A stretch of 64,000 nucleotides of DNA from CAVWCQ01 sp963753545. GTDB taxonomy: Bacteria > Chloroflexota > Anaerolineae > Aggregatilineales > Aggregatilineaceae. A model generated the notes under the pieces. It ran no database searches and had not been told where the DNA came from. It saw only the letters and a program-made list of their open reading frames with translations. The stretch is taken from positions 2,790,001 to 2,854,000 of the forward strand of contig CAVWCQ010000008.1 in NCBI GenBank assembly GCA_963753545.1, in the 5' to 3' direction. Made by a program: the position numbers and the translations under genes. The number at the start of each line of letters is the position of its first letter. The stretch's first letter is position 1. Positions 1-8,993 of the stretch are shown here, in pieces.

Positions 1-290
1 ATCACTTGTCCGGTTGTTTGCGGGCAAGCGAAGGGTGTGGCGGTGGGCGTTAAGGTAGCCGTGGGAGTGAATGTTGCGGATGGGATTGGCGTGCTGACGG
101 CCCCTGTATTAACGAGGCCAACGGCAGTTCCATCGGCTGGCAGGGTCGCGGCTGCGCCGGCTGGATCGCCAGTAACAACGATAATCTGCGGCTGGGGGTT
201 ATCTTGCTCTGGTGCAAGCGGTTCACAGGCTGCCAGCAGTGCAAACGTCAGGTAAACGGACAGGTGGATGAGGCGTTTTGTGGGTATCAT
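1..290 (-). CDS. Lipoprotein, N-terminal part only (runs off window)
   Basis: The reading frame opens with ATG at 290 and stays open to the edge, giving about 96 residues. It starts with a basic n-region (MIPTKR), a hydrophobic stretch and the lipobox LLAAC, so it should be exported and lipid-anchored at the Cys near residue 22. After that comes a low-complexity Ala/Thr/Pro linker (for example FTPTATLTPTATP), a style shared by several other lipoproteins in this window. The visible part ends just after a Cys (FACPQTTGQV), where a folded domain probably begins. The function cannot be determined from this fragment; an esterase-type hydrolase is only a guess. Confidence 0.7.
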   Translation of the reverse strand, partial: MIPTKRLIHLSVYLTFALLAACEPLAPEQDNPQPQIIVVTGDPAGAAATLPADGTAVGLVNTGAVSTPIPSATFTPTATLTPTATPFACPQTTGQV

Positions 291-397
291 GGTGGGAATT
301 ATATGCAGAAGAAGGCTGAGCCACAACAGGCAAGTTGGCGGCATTTTTATAACGCTTTAAAATCAAGGTTCGGTTAAGTTTGTAAACGTGAAGGCTG

Positions 398-2884
398 ATG
401 ACAACAACGCAACGCATGCGTCCTGTACGCAGATCTTCTCAAGCACGCCCCATTCGCGCTCCCAGCCGCTGGCGACGGCGGCTGCGTAACCAACTGCGCA
501 CCATCTTTTCCAGAGGTGATCTCAGCAGTCTGGTGATCACCTGGAGTCTGATGATTGTCACGGCTCTGGCTTTGGATGCGGCGCAGTGGACCCAGGGCTT
601 AGGAGCGCTGGTCACGGTCAGCTTTTTTGCCGTCGGATTCGGCTTCCTGCTGGCACGCAGCCACTATTCGGAACTGCTGGCCCTGATTCTGAGCAGCGTG
701 TACAGCCTGGCGGTTGTGATTGGCGTAAACGCGCTCACCGCCATCCACAGCGGAGCGTTGCACAGCCGGGTGTATACTCTGGCCTCCGAATTAGACACCT
801 GGATCAATGAAGCGCTTGCCGGAAAACAGCCCGCCAATGATGACGTTGCGTTTATTGTGTTCCTCTCGGTGCTGTTCTGGTTCCTGGGGCACAACGCAGC
901 GTGGCACGTCTTCCGAGTGGATCGGGTATGGCGTGTGATCATTCCGACCGGGCTGGTTTTGATCACGAACCAGTTTTATTATCAGGGCGATCATTCGCTG
1001 GATATCTATCTGGCAGCGTTCGTTTTCCTGTCGCTCCTGCTGCTCATCCGCTCGCACATCGATGCTCGCGAATTTGACTGGTATCTGCACCGCGTCAGTT
1101 TCCCACCTCATGTGCGGCGCGCCTTTTTCCAGGCAGGCGCAGTACTCGCTGTAGTGATTGTCCTGGCGGCGTGGCTCGCCCCCGCTGGCGCAGATGCTAA
1201 GAGTATGGAGCGCCTCAACGATCTGCTTTCTAGCGATCCTTTCATGAAGCTGGCTGACCTGTGGAACCGGCTGTTTTCATCGTTAGAGAGTCAGGGTATC
1301 GCCACAGCCGATTATTACGGCGGCGAAAAATTGCAGTTGAGCGGGGCCATTCAACTGGGCGATGCCCCAGTAATGGTCGTCGAGGCTCCACAGGGGCCGC
1401 GCTACTACTGGCGATCCACGATCTACGACACATACGACTTCAGCACCTGGGAATGGAAGCATATTCGCTCTGTACGCGCTTACACGGAGAATCAAGGGCT
1501 GGAGTTTAATATTGGTGACTCAGTCCCCGGCGCGCGCAGCGAAGTCGATCAGAGATTTAAGCTGCTCATTCGCGCCTCCGAACTCATCTATGCTGCTCCC
1601 CAACCCGTCTACGTCAATGTACCTGTTGAGGCCGAACTCAACTGCCAGGATAGCGTGGGCCGCACCTGTGTAAACGAGGGACGCCCGGCTGATGTTGCCA
1701 TTATTCGCGCACGCGAAGTGCTGCGCAAAGGCGACAGCTATAGTGCCCGATCCTCAATTACCACCGCCAGCGCGACGATGCTGCGTGAAGCAGGAGAACT
1801 GTATCCCGATTGGGTGCTGCGCCAATACCTGCAAGGTGCAAACAATCTATCGCCCCGTGTGCGTGATCTCGCTGCCCAGATTGTCGCCGGAGATGGAGCA
1901 CAGACGCCCTACGACAAGGCACGGGCCATCGAACATTGGCTGCGCACCAATATTCTATACAACGAATCGATCCCAACACCCCCGCAGGACAGTGATCCGA
2001 TTGAGTGGTTCCTGTTCGATGAACAGCAGGGCTACTGTAACTATTATGCTTCAGCGATGGTGCTCATGCTGCGCTCTCAGGGCGTCCCGGCACGTATCGC
2101 GGCGGGATTTGCCCAGGGAGAATGGGATCCGTCGCAAAATGCCTATCTTGTCCGCGAACGAGATGCACATACATGGGTAGAAGTGTACTTCCCCGGCTAT
2201 GGTTGGGTTGAATTTGAGCCGACAGCCGACGAAGCGCCTATTGAACGCGAGGGCGACCAGACGCCGCCGAATGCACAGCTAACACCGCCAGCCCTGCCGA
2301 CGCCGACTATGGTACCGACGTTCACGCCAACGGTTGAGCCAACCCAGCCCAGCGGCGCGGAAGCCACGCCAACGGGACAGTTGCCAGCTCCTTTCATCCC
2401 ATCCACACCAACGCCATCGCCCACCTCCAGTGTCACGCCGCCGCCCCCACCCGATGTCACAAAGGTTGGTGGAGACAACGAGCCCAGTATCGGCAAGACG
2501 ATCCTGCTCACGTTGATGATCTTCGCCGCTGTCGTCATTCTGCTGCTTGTCGTGATCGTATTCGCCATCTGGTATATCGAATATCGCGGGCTGGGACATC
2601 TGAATGCTGTCCAGCGAGCCTACGCGCGGCTGGGCATCTATGGACGCTGGCTGGGGCTGCGTCTGGAACAATCGTCCACACCGGATGAACGCCGCCGCTA
2701 TCTGGTTGGGGAAGTGCCCGAGGGCGAACAGCCTATCAATACGATCACTCATGCTTATGTCGAGGATCGCTATGCAGCGCCGGGACAGGCGGATGGCAGC
2801 GATCATGTTGCCCAAACGGCCTGGCAAGAAGCCCGTTGGGCATTCATCCGGCGCAAACTGAATCACCTGTTCGGTCGAAATTAG
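398..2884 (+). CDS. Transglutaminase-like membrane protein (TgpA type)
   Basis: 828 residues. The N-terminal third contains several hydrophobic membrane segments (roughly residues 44-230), followed by an extracytoplasmic region with a transglutaminase-like core. The catalytic Cys is about residue 547 (QGYCNYYASAM) and the His about 591 (AHTWVEVYFPGYGW). The usual Asp of FDPT appears as FEPTAD. A Thr/Pro-rich linker (about 630-690) leads to a single membrane helix (LMIFAAVVILLLVVIVFAI) and a cytoplasmic tail resembling the DUF4129-type C-terminus. Such proteins are thought to process or crosslink envelope peptides; the substrate is unknown. It is followed by the ribosomal protein operon but has its own stop well before that promoter. 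Confidence 0.85.
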   Translation: MTTTQRMRPVRRSSQARPIRAPSRWRRRLRNQLRTIFSRGDLSSLVITWSLMIVTALALDAAQWTQGLGALVTVSFFAVGFGFLLARSHYSELLALILSSVYSLAVVIGVNALTAIHSGALHSRVYTLASELDTWINEALAGKQPANDDVAFIVFLSVLFWFLGHNAAWHVFRVDRVWRVIIPTGLVLITNQFYYQGDHSLDIYLAAFVFLSLLLLIRSHIDAREFDWYLHRVSFPPHVRRAFFQAGAVLAVVIVLAAWLAPAGADAKSMERLNDLLSSDPFMKLADLWNRLFSSLESQGIATADYYGGEKLQLSGAIQLGDAPVMVVEAPQGPRYYWRSTIYDTYDFSTWEWKHIRSVRAYTENQGLEFNIGDSVPGARSEVDQRFKLLIRASELIYAAPQPVYVNVPVEAELNCQDSVGRTCVNEGRPADVAIIRAREVLRKGDSYSARSSITTASATMLREAGELYPDWVLRQYLQGANNLSPRVRDLAAQIVAGDGAQTPYDKARAIEHWLRTNILYNESIPTPPQDSDPIEWFLFDEQQGYCNYYASAMVLMLRSQGVPARIAAGFAQGEWDPSQNAYLVRERDAHTWVEVYFPGYGWVEFEPTADEAPIEREGDQTPPNAQLTPPALPTPTMVPTFTPTVEPTQPSGAEATPTGQLPAPFIPSTPTPSPTSSVTPPPPPDVTKVGGDNEPSIGKTILLTLMIFAAVVILLLVVIVFAIWYIEYRGLGHLNAVQRAYARLGIYGRWLGLRLEQSSTPDERRRYLVGEVPEGEQPINTITHAYVEDRYAAPGQADGSDHVAQTAWQEARWAFIRRKLNHLFGRN

Positions 2885-2932
2885 CAGAACCAGAGCGGAG
2901 TTGCTGGCAGACACTGGCCTGGCAATCAGCTC

Positions 2933-2961
2933 TTGACGATGATCACTCCGGCTGGTATCAT
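2933..2961 (+). promoter_or_regulatory. Sigma-70 type promoter of the rplJ-rplL operon
   Basis: TTGACG at 2933-2938 and TATCAT at 2956-2961 are separated by exactly 17 bases. The predicted transcription start near 2968 sits immediately upstream of the L10 leader RNA. Confidence 0.75.
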
Positions 2962-2967
2962 GACGTG

Positions 2968-3194
2968 TTGTAAACTGAATAGGCCAGCCGATTGCTGGCA
3001 CTTTGCCGCAGACAGCAGGCGTCCTTCGGGACTTAACGGAATTAACCACCTGCCGAGGTGAAGACCCCAACCGAACCCCCATACTCGTAGGTTCTACGAA
3101 TCGGAGTCGTTACGGTCTTCGCCCAATGTGCGGAGACCGTTTTTGGTTATCCGTGCAAAGATCCAAAATTCCTGAGGAAAGGAGGATAACGCGC
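2968..3194 (+). promoter_or_regulatory. Ribosomal protein L10 leader RNA
   Basis: A roughly 225-base untranslated leader precedes rplJ. It carries the conserved L10-leader segment ACCTGCCGAGGT near 3050-3060, a small hairpin CGTAG-GTT-CTACG at 3086-3098 and a terminator-like hairpin at 3112-3145. In other bacteria L10(L12)4 binds this leader and represses its own operon; here the hairpin with a T-run suggests transcription attenuation rather than translational control alone (inference). Confidence 0.85.
3112..3145 (+). terminator. Attenuator hairpin in the L10 leader
   Basis: ACGGTCT (3112-3118) pairs with AGACCGT (3134-3140), followed at once by a run of Ts. It lies 50 bases before the rplJ start, which is the expected position for an L10-responsive attenuator. 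Confidence 0.7.
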
Positions 3195-3752
3195 TTGGCT
3201 ATCTCCAAAGAGCGTAAAGCACAACTGCTTGAAGAATACATCGGCATGCTGAAAGGTGCCCAGGGCGTCGTCATCACCGAATATCGCGGCATGACGATGA
3301 AGCAACTGGACGACTTGCGTGCCAAACTGCGTGACTTCAACTCTGGTTTGACGATCACCAAAAATACCCTGTTGAAGCTTGCATTGAAAGAAGTCGGCAT
3401 GGCTGTTCCCGATCACATGCTTGTCGGGCCTGTCGCCCTTGCGATTGCTTACCAGGATATGCCCAAGACGATCACCGCCGTTTTGGAACATTCGGGCACC
3501 AACGACCTCTTCATTGTTAAGGGCGGTATCATTGGCGCGGACATTGTCAAGACAAAAGACCTGGACGCGATCTCAAAGCTGCCGTCGCTGGAAGTACTCC
3601 GCGCTCAACTGGTGGGTACGATTGTAATGCCACTTACCCAGTTCATGAGTTTGCTGGAAGAACCAGGACGTCAGATTGTGGCCGTCATTCAGGCCGCGAC
3701 CGATGGCTCGGTCAACGTTTTTGCTGCTTACAGCCCGGATGAAGCTGCCTAA
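3195..3752 (+). CDS. rplJ: 50S ribosomal protein L10
   Basis: 185 residues, the usual size for L10. It forms the base of the L7/L12 stalk on the large ribosomal subunit. The N-terminus AISKERKAQLLEEYI and the segment TEYRGMTMKQLDDLR are typical of L10. The start is a TTG preceded by AAGGAGG nine bases upstream; the open frame extends further 5' to 3003 but that part is the leader RNA. It is followed by rplL 72 bases downstream. Expression is probably autoregulated through the L10 leader. Confidence 0.95.
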   Translation: MAISKERKAQLLEEYIGMLKGAQGVVITEYRGMTMKQLDDLRAKLRDFNSGLTITKNTLLKLALKEVGMAVPDHMLVGPVALAIAYQDMPKTITAVLEHSGTNDLFIVKGGIIGADIVKTKDLDAISKLPSLEVLRAQLVGTIVMPLTQFMSLLEEPGRQIVAVIQAATDGSVNVFAAYSPDEAA

Positions 3753-3824
3753 CCGCAATTTGTTGTCATATCGAAAGCAAACAATCAGACCTGAAGCTCT
3801 GTATTACGAAAGGAAATTTTCACA

Positions 3825-4217
3825 ATGGCTGATCTACAGAAACTGGTGCAAGATCTCAGCGCCCTGACCGTCATCGAAGCGGCAGAACTCAAGAAGCTGC
3901 TGGAAGAAACCTGGGGAGTCCAGGCAGCGGCCCCTATGGCGATGGGTATGATGCCCATGATGGGCGGCGCGGCGGCTCCTGCTGCGGCGGAAGAAGTTGA
4001 AGAACAGACCGAATTCAACGTCATCCTCAAGGACGTAGGCCCCAAGAAGATCGAAGTCATCAAGGTTGTTCGTAGCCTGACCAACCTGGGCCTGAAGGAA
4101 GCCAAGGACCTCGTTGAAGGCGCTCCAAGCAACGTTCTGGAAGCCGTCAGCAAGGAAGCGGCTGCCGATGCCAAGTCTAAGCTCGAAGCGGCTGGCGCGG
4201 GCATCGAAGTAAAGTAA
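3825..4217 (+). CDS. rplL: 50S ribosomal protein L7/L12
   Basis: 130 residues. The N-terminal dimerisation domain (MADLQKLVQDLSALTVIEA) is joined by an Ala/Met-rich hinge (about residues 36-60) to the C-terminal factor-binding domain, with the conserved GPKKIEVIKVVR and LGLKEAKDLVE segments. It binds L10 and recruits translation GTPases. AAGGAAA lies upstream of the ATG. It is cotranscribed with rplJ and followed by a strong terminator. Confidence 0.97.
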   Translation: MADLQKLVQDLSALTVIEAAELKKLLEETWGVQAAAPMAMGMMPMMGGAAAPAAAEEVEEQTEFNVILKDVGPKKIEVIKVVRSLTNLGLKEAKDLVEGAPSNVLEAVSKEAAADAKSKLEAAGAGIEVK

Positions 4218-4241
4218 TTTTTCGGTACACACCGAATCGAA

Positions 4242-4288
4242 CAGGCGGCTGTGCAACCTCAGGTTGCCTGTGCCGCCTGTTTGTTTTT
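4242..4288 (+). terminator. Rho-independent terminator after rplL
   Basis: CAGGCGGC pairs with GCCGCCTG, enclosing an inner stem GCAACC/GGTTGC, and is followed by TTTGTTTTT. It lies between the rplL stop and the end of the convergent minus-strand gene. Confidence 0.85.
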
Positions 4289-4295
4289 GGCTGAC

Positions 4296-4943
4296 TCAGC
4301 CGCCGTAGTATTTTAGCCGTTCAATCGGGTCTTCATATGCGCCCGATACCCCGCGATCTGCTTCCACTTTGCGCTGCGATGCCGTATCAAGCTGGCGAAT
4401 CAGCGCGCTGTAATTGGGCACGATAAACAGCCATGCTTCCGAACGGGGCGAAAACATATACTTGCTGAACCGGCGGTACAGTTTGCGCTTATTCTCCGGC
4501 CATGATTTGATAATCATCTCCACGGCTGTTTCGGCTAGCAAGGGGCGCAGCAGGGGTTTGGCCATCCCCTTGAGGGTGTTTCGGGGAAAAAGCTGAACCA
4601 CCTGAACTGGCTGCACCTGCTTGATCCGGCGGTAGCTGACATGAGTCTTGTGAAACGGCGTCCGAATAAGCAGCAGATCGGGGTTGGTCTGAACATAGGA
4701 TCGATGGATAGCCAGCCATGAAAAGAGCCAGAAGGCTAATCCAATCAACACAAACGCGCCTCCCGCCACCGCTAAAACATCCGTTGATACCATATCGTTT
4801 TTCAATTCATCGATAAAGCTGGGGAAAAACATGAAAAGGCCCAGAAATATCAGCAGGATTCCTGGTGACCGGTAACGCTTACCCAGATTGTAATAGATTA
4901 AAAGACGATGCCGCGTTGGTTCCTCTTTTTTTTGCCTCGCCAT
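4296..4943 (-). CDS. Uncharacterised two-helix membrane protein
   Basis: 215 residues from the ATG at 4943, chosen because AAGGAG lies seven bases upstream; an in-frame ATG at 5027 lies beyond the promoter and is unlikely. A basic N-terminus (MARQKKEEPTRHR) is followed by two hydrophobic segments at about residues 29-46 and 60-82. The rest is a soluble domain containing THVSYRRIKQVQPVQVV and a basic helical stretch (NKRKLYRRFSKY). The arrangement resembles bacterial PH-like membrane proteins, but no diagnostic motif was recognised. Function unknown. Confidence 0.65.
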   Translation of the reverse strand: MARQKKEEPTRHRLLIYYNLGKRYRSPGILLIFLGLFMFFPSFIDELKNDMVSTDVLAVAGGAFVLIGLAFWLFSWLAIHRSYVQTNPDLLLIRTPFHKTHVSYRRIKQVQPVQVVQLFPRNTLKGMAKPLLRPLLAETAVEMIIKSWPENKRKLYRRFSKYMFSPRSEAWLFIVPNYSALIRQLDTASQRKVEADRGVSGAYEDPIERLKYYGG

Positions 4944-4980
4944 AACGATCTCCTTGGGATGATAGCTATAACTTACAAGC

Positions 4981-5008
4981 AGTCTACTCATCTGTGGCCC
5001 GCTGTCAA
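4981..5008 (-). promoter_or_regulatory. Promoter of the 4296-4943 membrane protein gene
   Basis: On the minus strand TTGACA (5003-5008) and TAGACT (4981-4986) are spaced by 16 bases, about 40 bases upstream of the chosen ATG. Confidence 0.55.
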
Positions 5009-5109
5009 GAAATCTATACATCTTCATGGTAAAAGGAAGCAGAGACTGGACTCTGAAGCAACTTTTTCTTAAACTGAATAATAGATGTTATGAGGAAAGC
5101 GGAGCTATT

Positions 5110-6216
5110 ATGCCCACAATTCCAGCAGAAGAATATGAGATTACCATTTTTGAGGGTTCCTGGCGGTTGATTCCAACGGCTGATGTGCTGTCAACACGTC
5201 CCGTCTTTCAGGTGACGCGCGGGGCAGGCATCGTCGAATACACGCCAGAATTCGGTCAGCAGCACAAGCTGCCGGGCACAGTCATGTCGATAGAGTACGT
5301 GCAGGCGGTTGTAGTTGGGTACGATGAAAAGACACGACGCTGGCTGCTCGGTTTCCATATCGGGCGCAGCTCTCAGGACAAGGCTCATTGGTTGGAAGTC
5401 GTTTGTTGGCCACCCGGAGACAACTCCCTTTATGGGGCAGCCGCTCAGCAGGCCGGGCGTGAACTGGCGGAATATATTGGCTGCCCGCTCAAAATATTCG
5501 GGGCCAAAAAACTCGCGCGTCCCCTGGGCGGGGCAGCAGGCGGCGGAGTTACGGGTCCTCTTGCTCCTCACAAGCGCGAAGATATTGGCCCCCAGCAGGT
5601 GCGCCTATTGGCCCATTCTATCAAGCTGCCCATTCAATATACAGCCGTGTGGCTTGGTCCATCGCGTAACGGCGTAACCCTGCGCCTGTCCAAAGAAGCT
5701 ACAACGGGCAAACAGGGTGTTGCGCCGTCTTTTAACCAGTGTGTGATTGATACCCAGCAGGGCCTGATCAGACTGATTCCTCCAACTGGACTGCTCGGAT
5801 CGTTTTTGGGCGGCGCACAGGGACGCGCTATCAAGGTCGGAATTGTGCGTAATGTTGAGCTGCGCTATGTCATTGACCGCAAATCGGTTCCACAGGAAAT
5901 GAACGGGGATATTCTGACGGAAATCACGATGATCACGCATCGTTGGGAGATTTATCTGACTCTTCCCGATGAATCACTGCTGCTTGCCCAAACATCTCAT
6001 CAAACCAGCAGCGAACTTTCTCGTAAGCGGACAATGGCAGGTAACAAGTTTGCAGTAAACACATCGGCAGGAATTGACTATTTGCGGCAGCACCAGGCTG
6101 ACCAGGAAGCATTCGAGGCTGCACGATCATGGGCAGAAAACGCCGCTATCGTTGTGGCAGGAACCCTCGGTGTTGCGCTGGCAAAGACGCAGGTTGATGA
6201 TGAAGGGGCCGGATAA
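5110..6216 (+). CDS. Uncharacterised protein
   Basis: 368 residues from ATG 5110, which has GGAG five bases upstream; an upstream in-frame ATG at 5026 lies inside the divergent promoter region. There is no signal peptide. A Gly/Ala-rich stretch (RPLGGAAGGGVTGPL, about residue 140) divides two beta-rich halves; the second contains SFNQCVIDTQQGLIRLIPPTG and SVPQEMNGDILTEITMITHRW. The C-terminus has one weakly hydrophobic segment (AAIVVAGTLGVALA). No family was recognised. It is divergently transcribed from the membrane protein gene at 4296-4943. Confidence 0.6.
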   Translation: MPTIPAEEYEITIFEGSWRLIPTADVLSTRPVFQVTRGAGIVEYTPEFGQQHKLPGTVMSIEYVQAVVVGYDEKTRRWLLGFHIGRSSQDKAHWLEVVCWPPGDNSLYGAAAQQAGRELAEYIGCPLKIFGAKKLARPLGGAAGGGVTGPLAPHKREDIGPQQVRLLAHSIKLPIQYTAVWLGPSRNGVTLRLSKEATTGKQGVAPSFNQCVIDTQQGLIRLIPPTGLLGSFLGGAQGRAIKVGIVRNVELRYVIDRKSVPQEMNGDILTEITMITHRWEIYLTLPDESLLLAQTSHQTSSELSRKRTMAGNKFAVNTSAGIDYLRQHQADQEAFEAARSWAENAAIVVAGTLGVALAKTQVDDEGAG

Positions 6217-6241
6217 GCTGCCCGGCCCTATCTTGTCATTT

Positions 6242-7876
6242 TTAGAATTTCAACCAGTAATAGGCATAGGGAGGGAGATCGCAGGAATACGGGGTCTGCT
6301 GAACTTCGGGCCACGTTTGCCCCGTGAGCAGATCGGCAGGCTTGATGCCACAATAAGCCGAGAGGTCGAGGTCTATGTGCTGGGTTTCGTCGGTGAGATT
6401 AACCAGCACCAGGATCGTTTCTTGCGATCCACTTTCTGCGTCCTGGTAGATGCGCCAATATCCCAATACGCCGTCGTTTTCGGGCAGTACAAAGGTGAAA
6501 CTTCCCCGCCCAAAAGCGTGGTACGACCTCCGAACGGTCAGCATATGGCGCATTACATGCCACAGTGATTGTGGATCGGCGCGCTGCTGGGCCACATTCA
6601 GCCGCTGGTAACCAGACTTCTCATCGTCGATCACCGGCTCATACAATTTGGGAGCCTGGGAAAAGCCGCTGTTTTCCGAATCATCCCACTGCATAGGGGT
6701 GCGAACCCCATTCCGGTCATGCCGCCAAATGTCATCGCCCATGCCAATTTCATCGCCATAATAAATAATGGGCGAACCGGGCAAGCTAAACAACATTGCA
6801 TTTAACAACCAGATGCGCCGCTGATCGTTGTCCAGCAGGGGAGCGAGTCGGCGTCGGATTCCCAAATTCAGCCGCATCCGAGGATCGGGCGCATAATGCT
6901 CCCACAAATACTGGCGTTCCGCCTCTGTCACCATTTCCAGCGTCAGTTCATCGTGGTTACGCAAAAAGATACACCACTGGGACAGCGAGGGGATTTCCGG
7001 TGTGCGCTGAAGAATGTCCACGAGACTTTTGCGTGAGCACTGTTTGAGCGCCATATAAAGCCGGGGCATAATTGGGAAGTGAAACGCCATATTGAATTCA
7101 TCGTCATTCCCAAAGTAGGCGCGCACATCTTCCGGCCACTGGTTTGCTTCCGCCAGCAAAATACGGCCCGGCCACTTACTCTCGACGTGCGCCCGCATCC
7201 GCCTGATATACTCGTGCGTTTCTGGCAGATTCTCGCAATTCGTGTTCTCGCGTTCAAACAGGTAAGGCGCTGCATCCACGCGGAACCCATCGATACCCAT
7301 CTCCATCCAATAATCAATGGTATCGAGCATTTCCTGCTGGACCTCCGGATTATCGTAATTCAGGTCCGGCTGGGCACTGTAAAAGCGGTGCCAGTAATAT
7401 TCTCCGGTCTGCGGATCAAATGTCCAGTTTGAGGTCTCCGTATCCAGGAAAATGATACGCGCATCGCGGTAACGCGTGTCGGTATCGCTCCACACATACC
7501 AGTCGCGCTTTGGCGAATCTTTTGAGGACCGCAACTCGATGAACCAGGGGTGTTGATCAGAGGTGTGGTTAAGGACAATATCAACAATAATTTTCATCCC
7601 GCGCTCGTGCACGCCGTCGATCACGGCTTTGAAATCTTCCATCGTGCCAAAATCGGGATGAATGCCGCGATAATCGGCTACATCATAGCCGTCATCAACC
7701 AGGGGCGACGGGTACATAGGCAGGAGCCAGACACAGTCAACGCCCAGTTCCTGCAAATAATCTAATTGACTCAGTAAGCCTTTAAAATCGCCATTCCCGT
7801 CATTATTGCCATCCTTAAAAGCCCGAACATAAAGTTCATAAAAAACGGCATCTTTATACCATGTTGACGCTTCCAT
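6242..7876 (-). CDS. treS: Trehalose synthase / maltose glucosyltransferase (GH13)
   Basis: 544 residues from ATG 7876 (GGAAGGAA upstream). It is a GH13 alpha-amylase-family enzyme expected to interconvert maltose and trehalose in the cytoplasm. The opening WYKDAVFYELYVRAFKDGN and the segment GYDVADYRGIHPDFGT are characteristic of TreS. The catalytic triad is visible: nucleophile Asp201 (GFRVDAAPY), acid/base Glu243 (LLAEANQWPED) and Asp309 (RNHDELTLE). The length matches single-domain TreS without a fused maltokinase. No other trehalose genes lie nearby. A related GH13 specificity (oligo-1,6-glucosidase) is less likely. Confidence 0.88.
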   Translation of the reverse strand: MEASTWYKDAVFYELYVRAFKDGNNDGNGDFKGLLSQLDYLQELGVDCVWLLPMYPSPLVDDGYDVADYRGIHPDFGTMEDFKAVIDGVHERGMKIIVDIVLNHTSDQHPWFIELRSSKDSPKRDWYVWSDTDTRYRDARIIFLDTETSNWTFDPQTGEYYWHRFYSAQPDLNYDNPEVQQEMLDTIDYWMEMGIDGFRVDAAPYLFERENTNCENLPETHEYIRRMRAHVESKWPGRILLAEANQWPEDVRAYFGNDDEFNMAFHFPIMPRLYMALKQCSRKSLVDILQRTPEIPSLSQWCIFLRNHDELTLEMVTEAERQYLWEHYAPDPRMRLNLGIRRRLAPLLDNDQRRIWLLNAMLFSLPGSPIIYYGDEIGMGDDIWRHDRNGVRTPMQWDDSENSGFSQAPKLYEPVIDDEKSGYQRLNVAQQRADPQSLWHVMRHMLTVRRSYHAFGRGSFTFVLPENDGVLGYWRIYQDAESGSQETILVLVNLTDETQHIDLDLSAYCGIKPADLLTGQTWPEVQQTPYSCDLPPYAYYWLKF

Positions 7877-7905
7877 AGATTCCTTCCAGAAAGTGCCCAA
7901 ACGCA

Positions 7906-7933
7906 CAAAAACTACTGCCACGACGAGTGGCAG
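7906..7933 (-). terminator. Terminator after the FHA gene
   Basis: On the minus strand CTGCCAC/GTGGCAG with a five-base loop is followed by a short T-run. It lies just downstream of the FHA-domain gene and upstream of treS. Confidence 0.65.
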
Positions 7934-7971
7934 TGCCTGAAAAATACGCTTTGGTTTTGGCCAAAATTCAA

Positions 7972-8472
7972 TCAGGCAAAATTAATGCGCACAATCATCT
8001 TAGCTAAGCGCAGCTCATCGCCGTCGCGCAAAATACGCGACTGGTTGGCAACCAGTTTTTGTCCATTCAGGTAAGTCGCGTTCGCGCTGCCCAAATCCAT
8101 CACCTTTGGTGTTCCATCCTCCAGCAAGATCAAAGCGTGGCGGCGTGAGACTCCAAGATCCTGCGCTTGATAGGGGTCAAGATCGACTTCTGGCTTTTCT
8201 CCTGTCTCAATATTGTAACGGCCCAGGACCACCTGATCCGCCAGATTAACAATCAGAGGTTCGTCAAACCCGTGCAAATGCAGGATAAGCTTCCGTTCGG
8301 TACCAAGCTGGATAGATCCCCAGCGCATTGCATTGGGTGGTTCGGCAAGCAGATCCAGGCGACGCGTGGCAGCCTCTTTGAGCGATTCGGGCCGATTCAG
8401 GGTTGAGCCGCACGCAACACAAACCGCGGCTTCATCAGGATTATCATGATTGCATTTCGCGCACTTGATCAC
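7972..8472 (-). CDS. Zinc-ribbon and FHA domain protein
   Basis: 166 residues. The N-terminus is a small zinc ribbon with four Cys (MIKCAKCNHDNPDEAAVCVACG, at 4, 7, 18 and 21). After a linker comes a C-terminal forkhead-associated domain, roughly 75-166, with VVLGRYNIETG, GVSRRHALILL and LGSANATYLNGQKL, the expected phosphothreonine-binding loops. Such proteins bind phosphorylated partners in Ser/Thr kinase signalling. No kinase or phosphatase gene is adjacent, so the partner is unknown. Confidence 0.85.
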   Translation of the reverse strand: MIKCAKCNHDNPDEAAVCVACGSTLNRPESLKEAATRRLDLLAEPPNAMRWGSIQLGTERKLILHLHGFDEPLIVNLADQVVLGRYNIETGEKPEVDLDPYQAQDLGVSRRHALILLEDGTPKVMDLGSANATYLNGQKLVANQSRILRDGDELRLAKMIVRINFA

Positions 8473-8616
8473 GATCCTTGCCCCTTACTATTCCCTGCTA
8501 TAAGTCCAGGCTAAGTATACCAAAGTGGGTATATGAAGAATAGTCTCAGAAAGCATATAGGCTGACGATAGTGTATACTCAACAATCAATTGCAGAAACC
8601 TGCCAGCGACAGACGG

Positions 8617-8979
8617 TCAGTCCAAAAAAATGCTATTGTCGGGTGTCCAGGCGGGAGCGCATACTGCCAGGAAAACGAGGTCGACATCCCCAGCGTTAAA
8701 AATCTGGTGGACACAGGGCGGGACAATCGCGATTGTGTCGCCCGAACCGAGCATGGTCGTTTGTCCGTCCACTTCCATACATGCCGTGCCGGAGAGGATA
8801 TAGTAACTTTCCTCAGCGACCGGATGATAGTGCTTAAGCGACGCCTTTCCTGGCGGCAGAATAATCTGTGCTACGCTATGGGCTTCGCTGCCTCCCGCTG
8901 AATGGCCTGCAAGTTCGTAAACAATTTCGCCATGCGAACTGGCATAGCCCTGAATATCTTTTGCATTCCTGATGTGCAT
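8617..8979 (-). CDS. Cupin-domain protein
   Basis: 120 residues forming a single small beta-barrel cupin. The metal-binding motif is visible as KHYHPVAEESYYILSGTA (two His and a Glu) and the second motif as PPCVHQIFN. A good Shine-Dalgarno (AGGAGG) precedes the ATG, only 14 bases after the stop of the upstream solute-binding protein, so the two are probably cotranscribed. The substrate is unknown; small cupins often act as sugar or small-molecule binding or isomerase proteins. Confidence 0.82.
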   Translation of the reverse strand: MHIRNAKDIQGYASSHGEIVYELAGHSAGGSEAHSVAQIILPPGKASLKHYHPVAEESYYILSGTACMEVDGQTTMLGSGDTIAIVPPCVHQIFNAGDVDLVFLAVCAPAWTPDNSIFLD

Positions 8980-8993
8980 AGTTTCCTCCTGAT

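Noticed and set aside
2200..2460. Thr/Pro repeats as tandem DNA repeats
   Set aside because: The amino-acid pattern repeats but codons vary, so these are low-complexity linkers rather than DNA repeats.
2279..3082. A long minus-strand open frame opposite the transglutaminase gene
   Set aside because: It runs antisense through the Thr/Pro linker and the L10 leader, has no family resemblance, and would overlap the ribosomal promoter.
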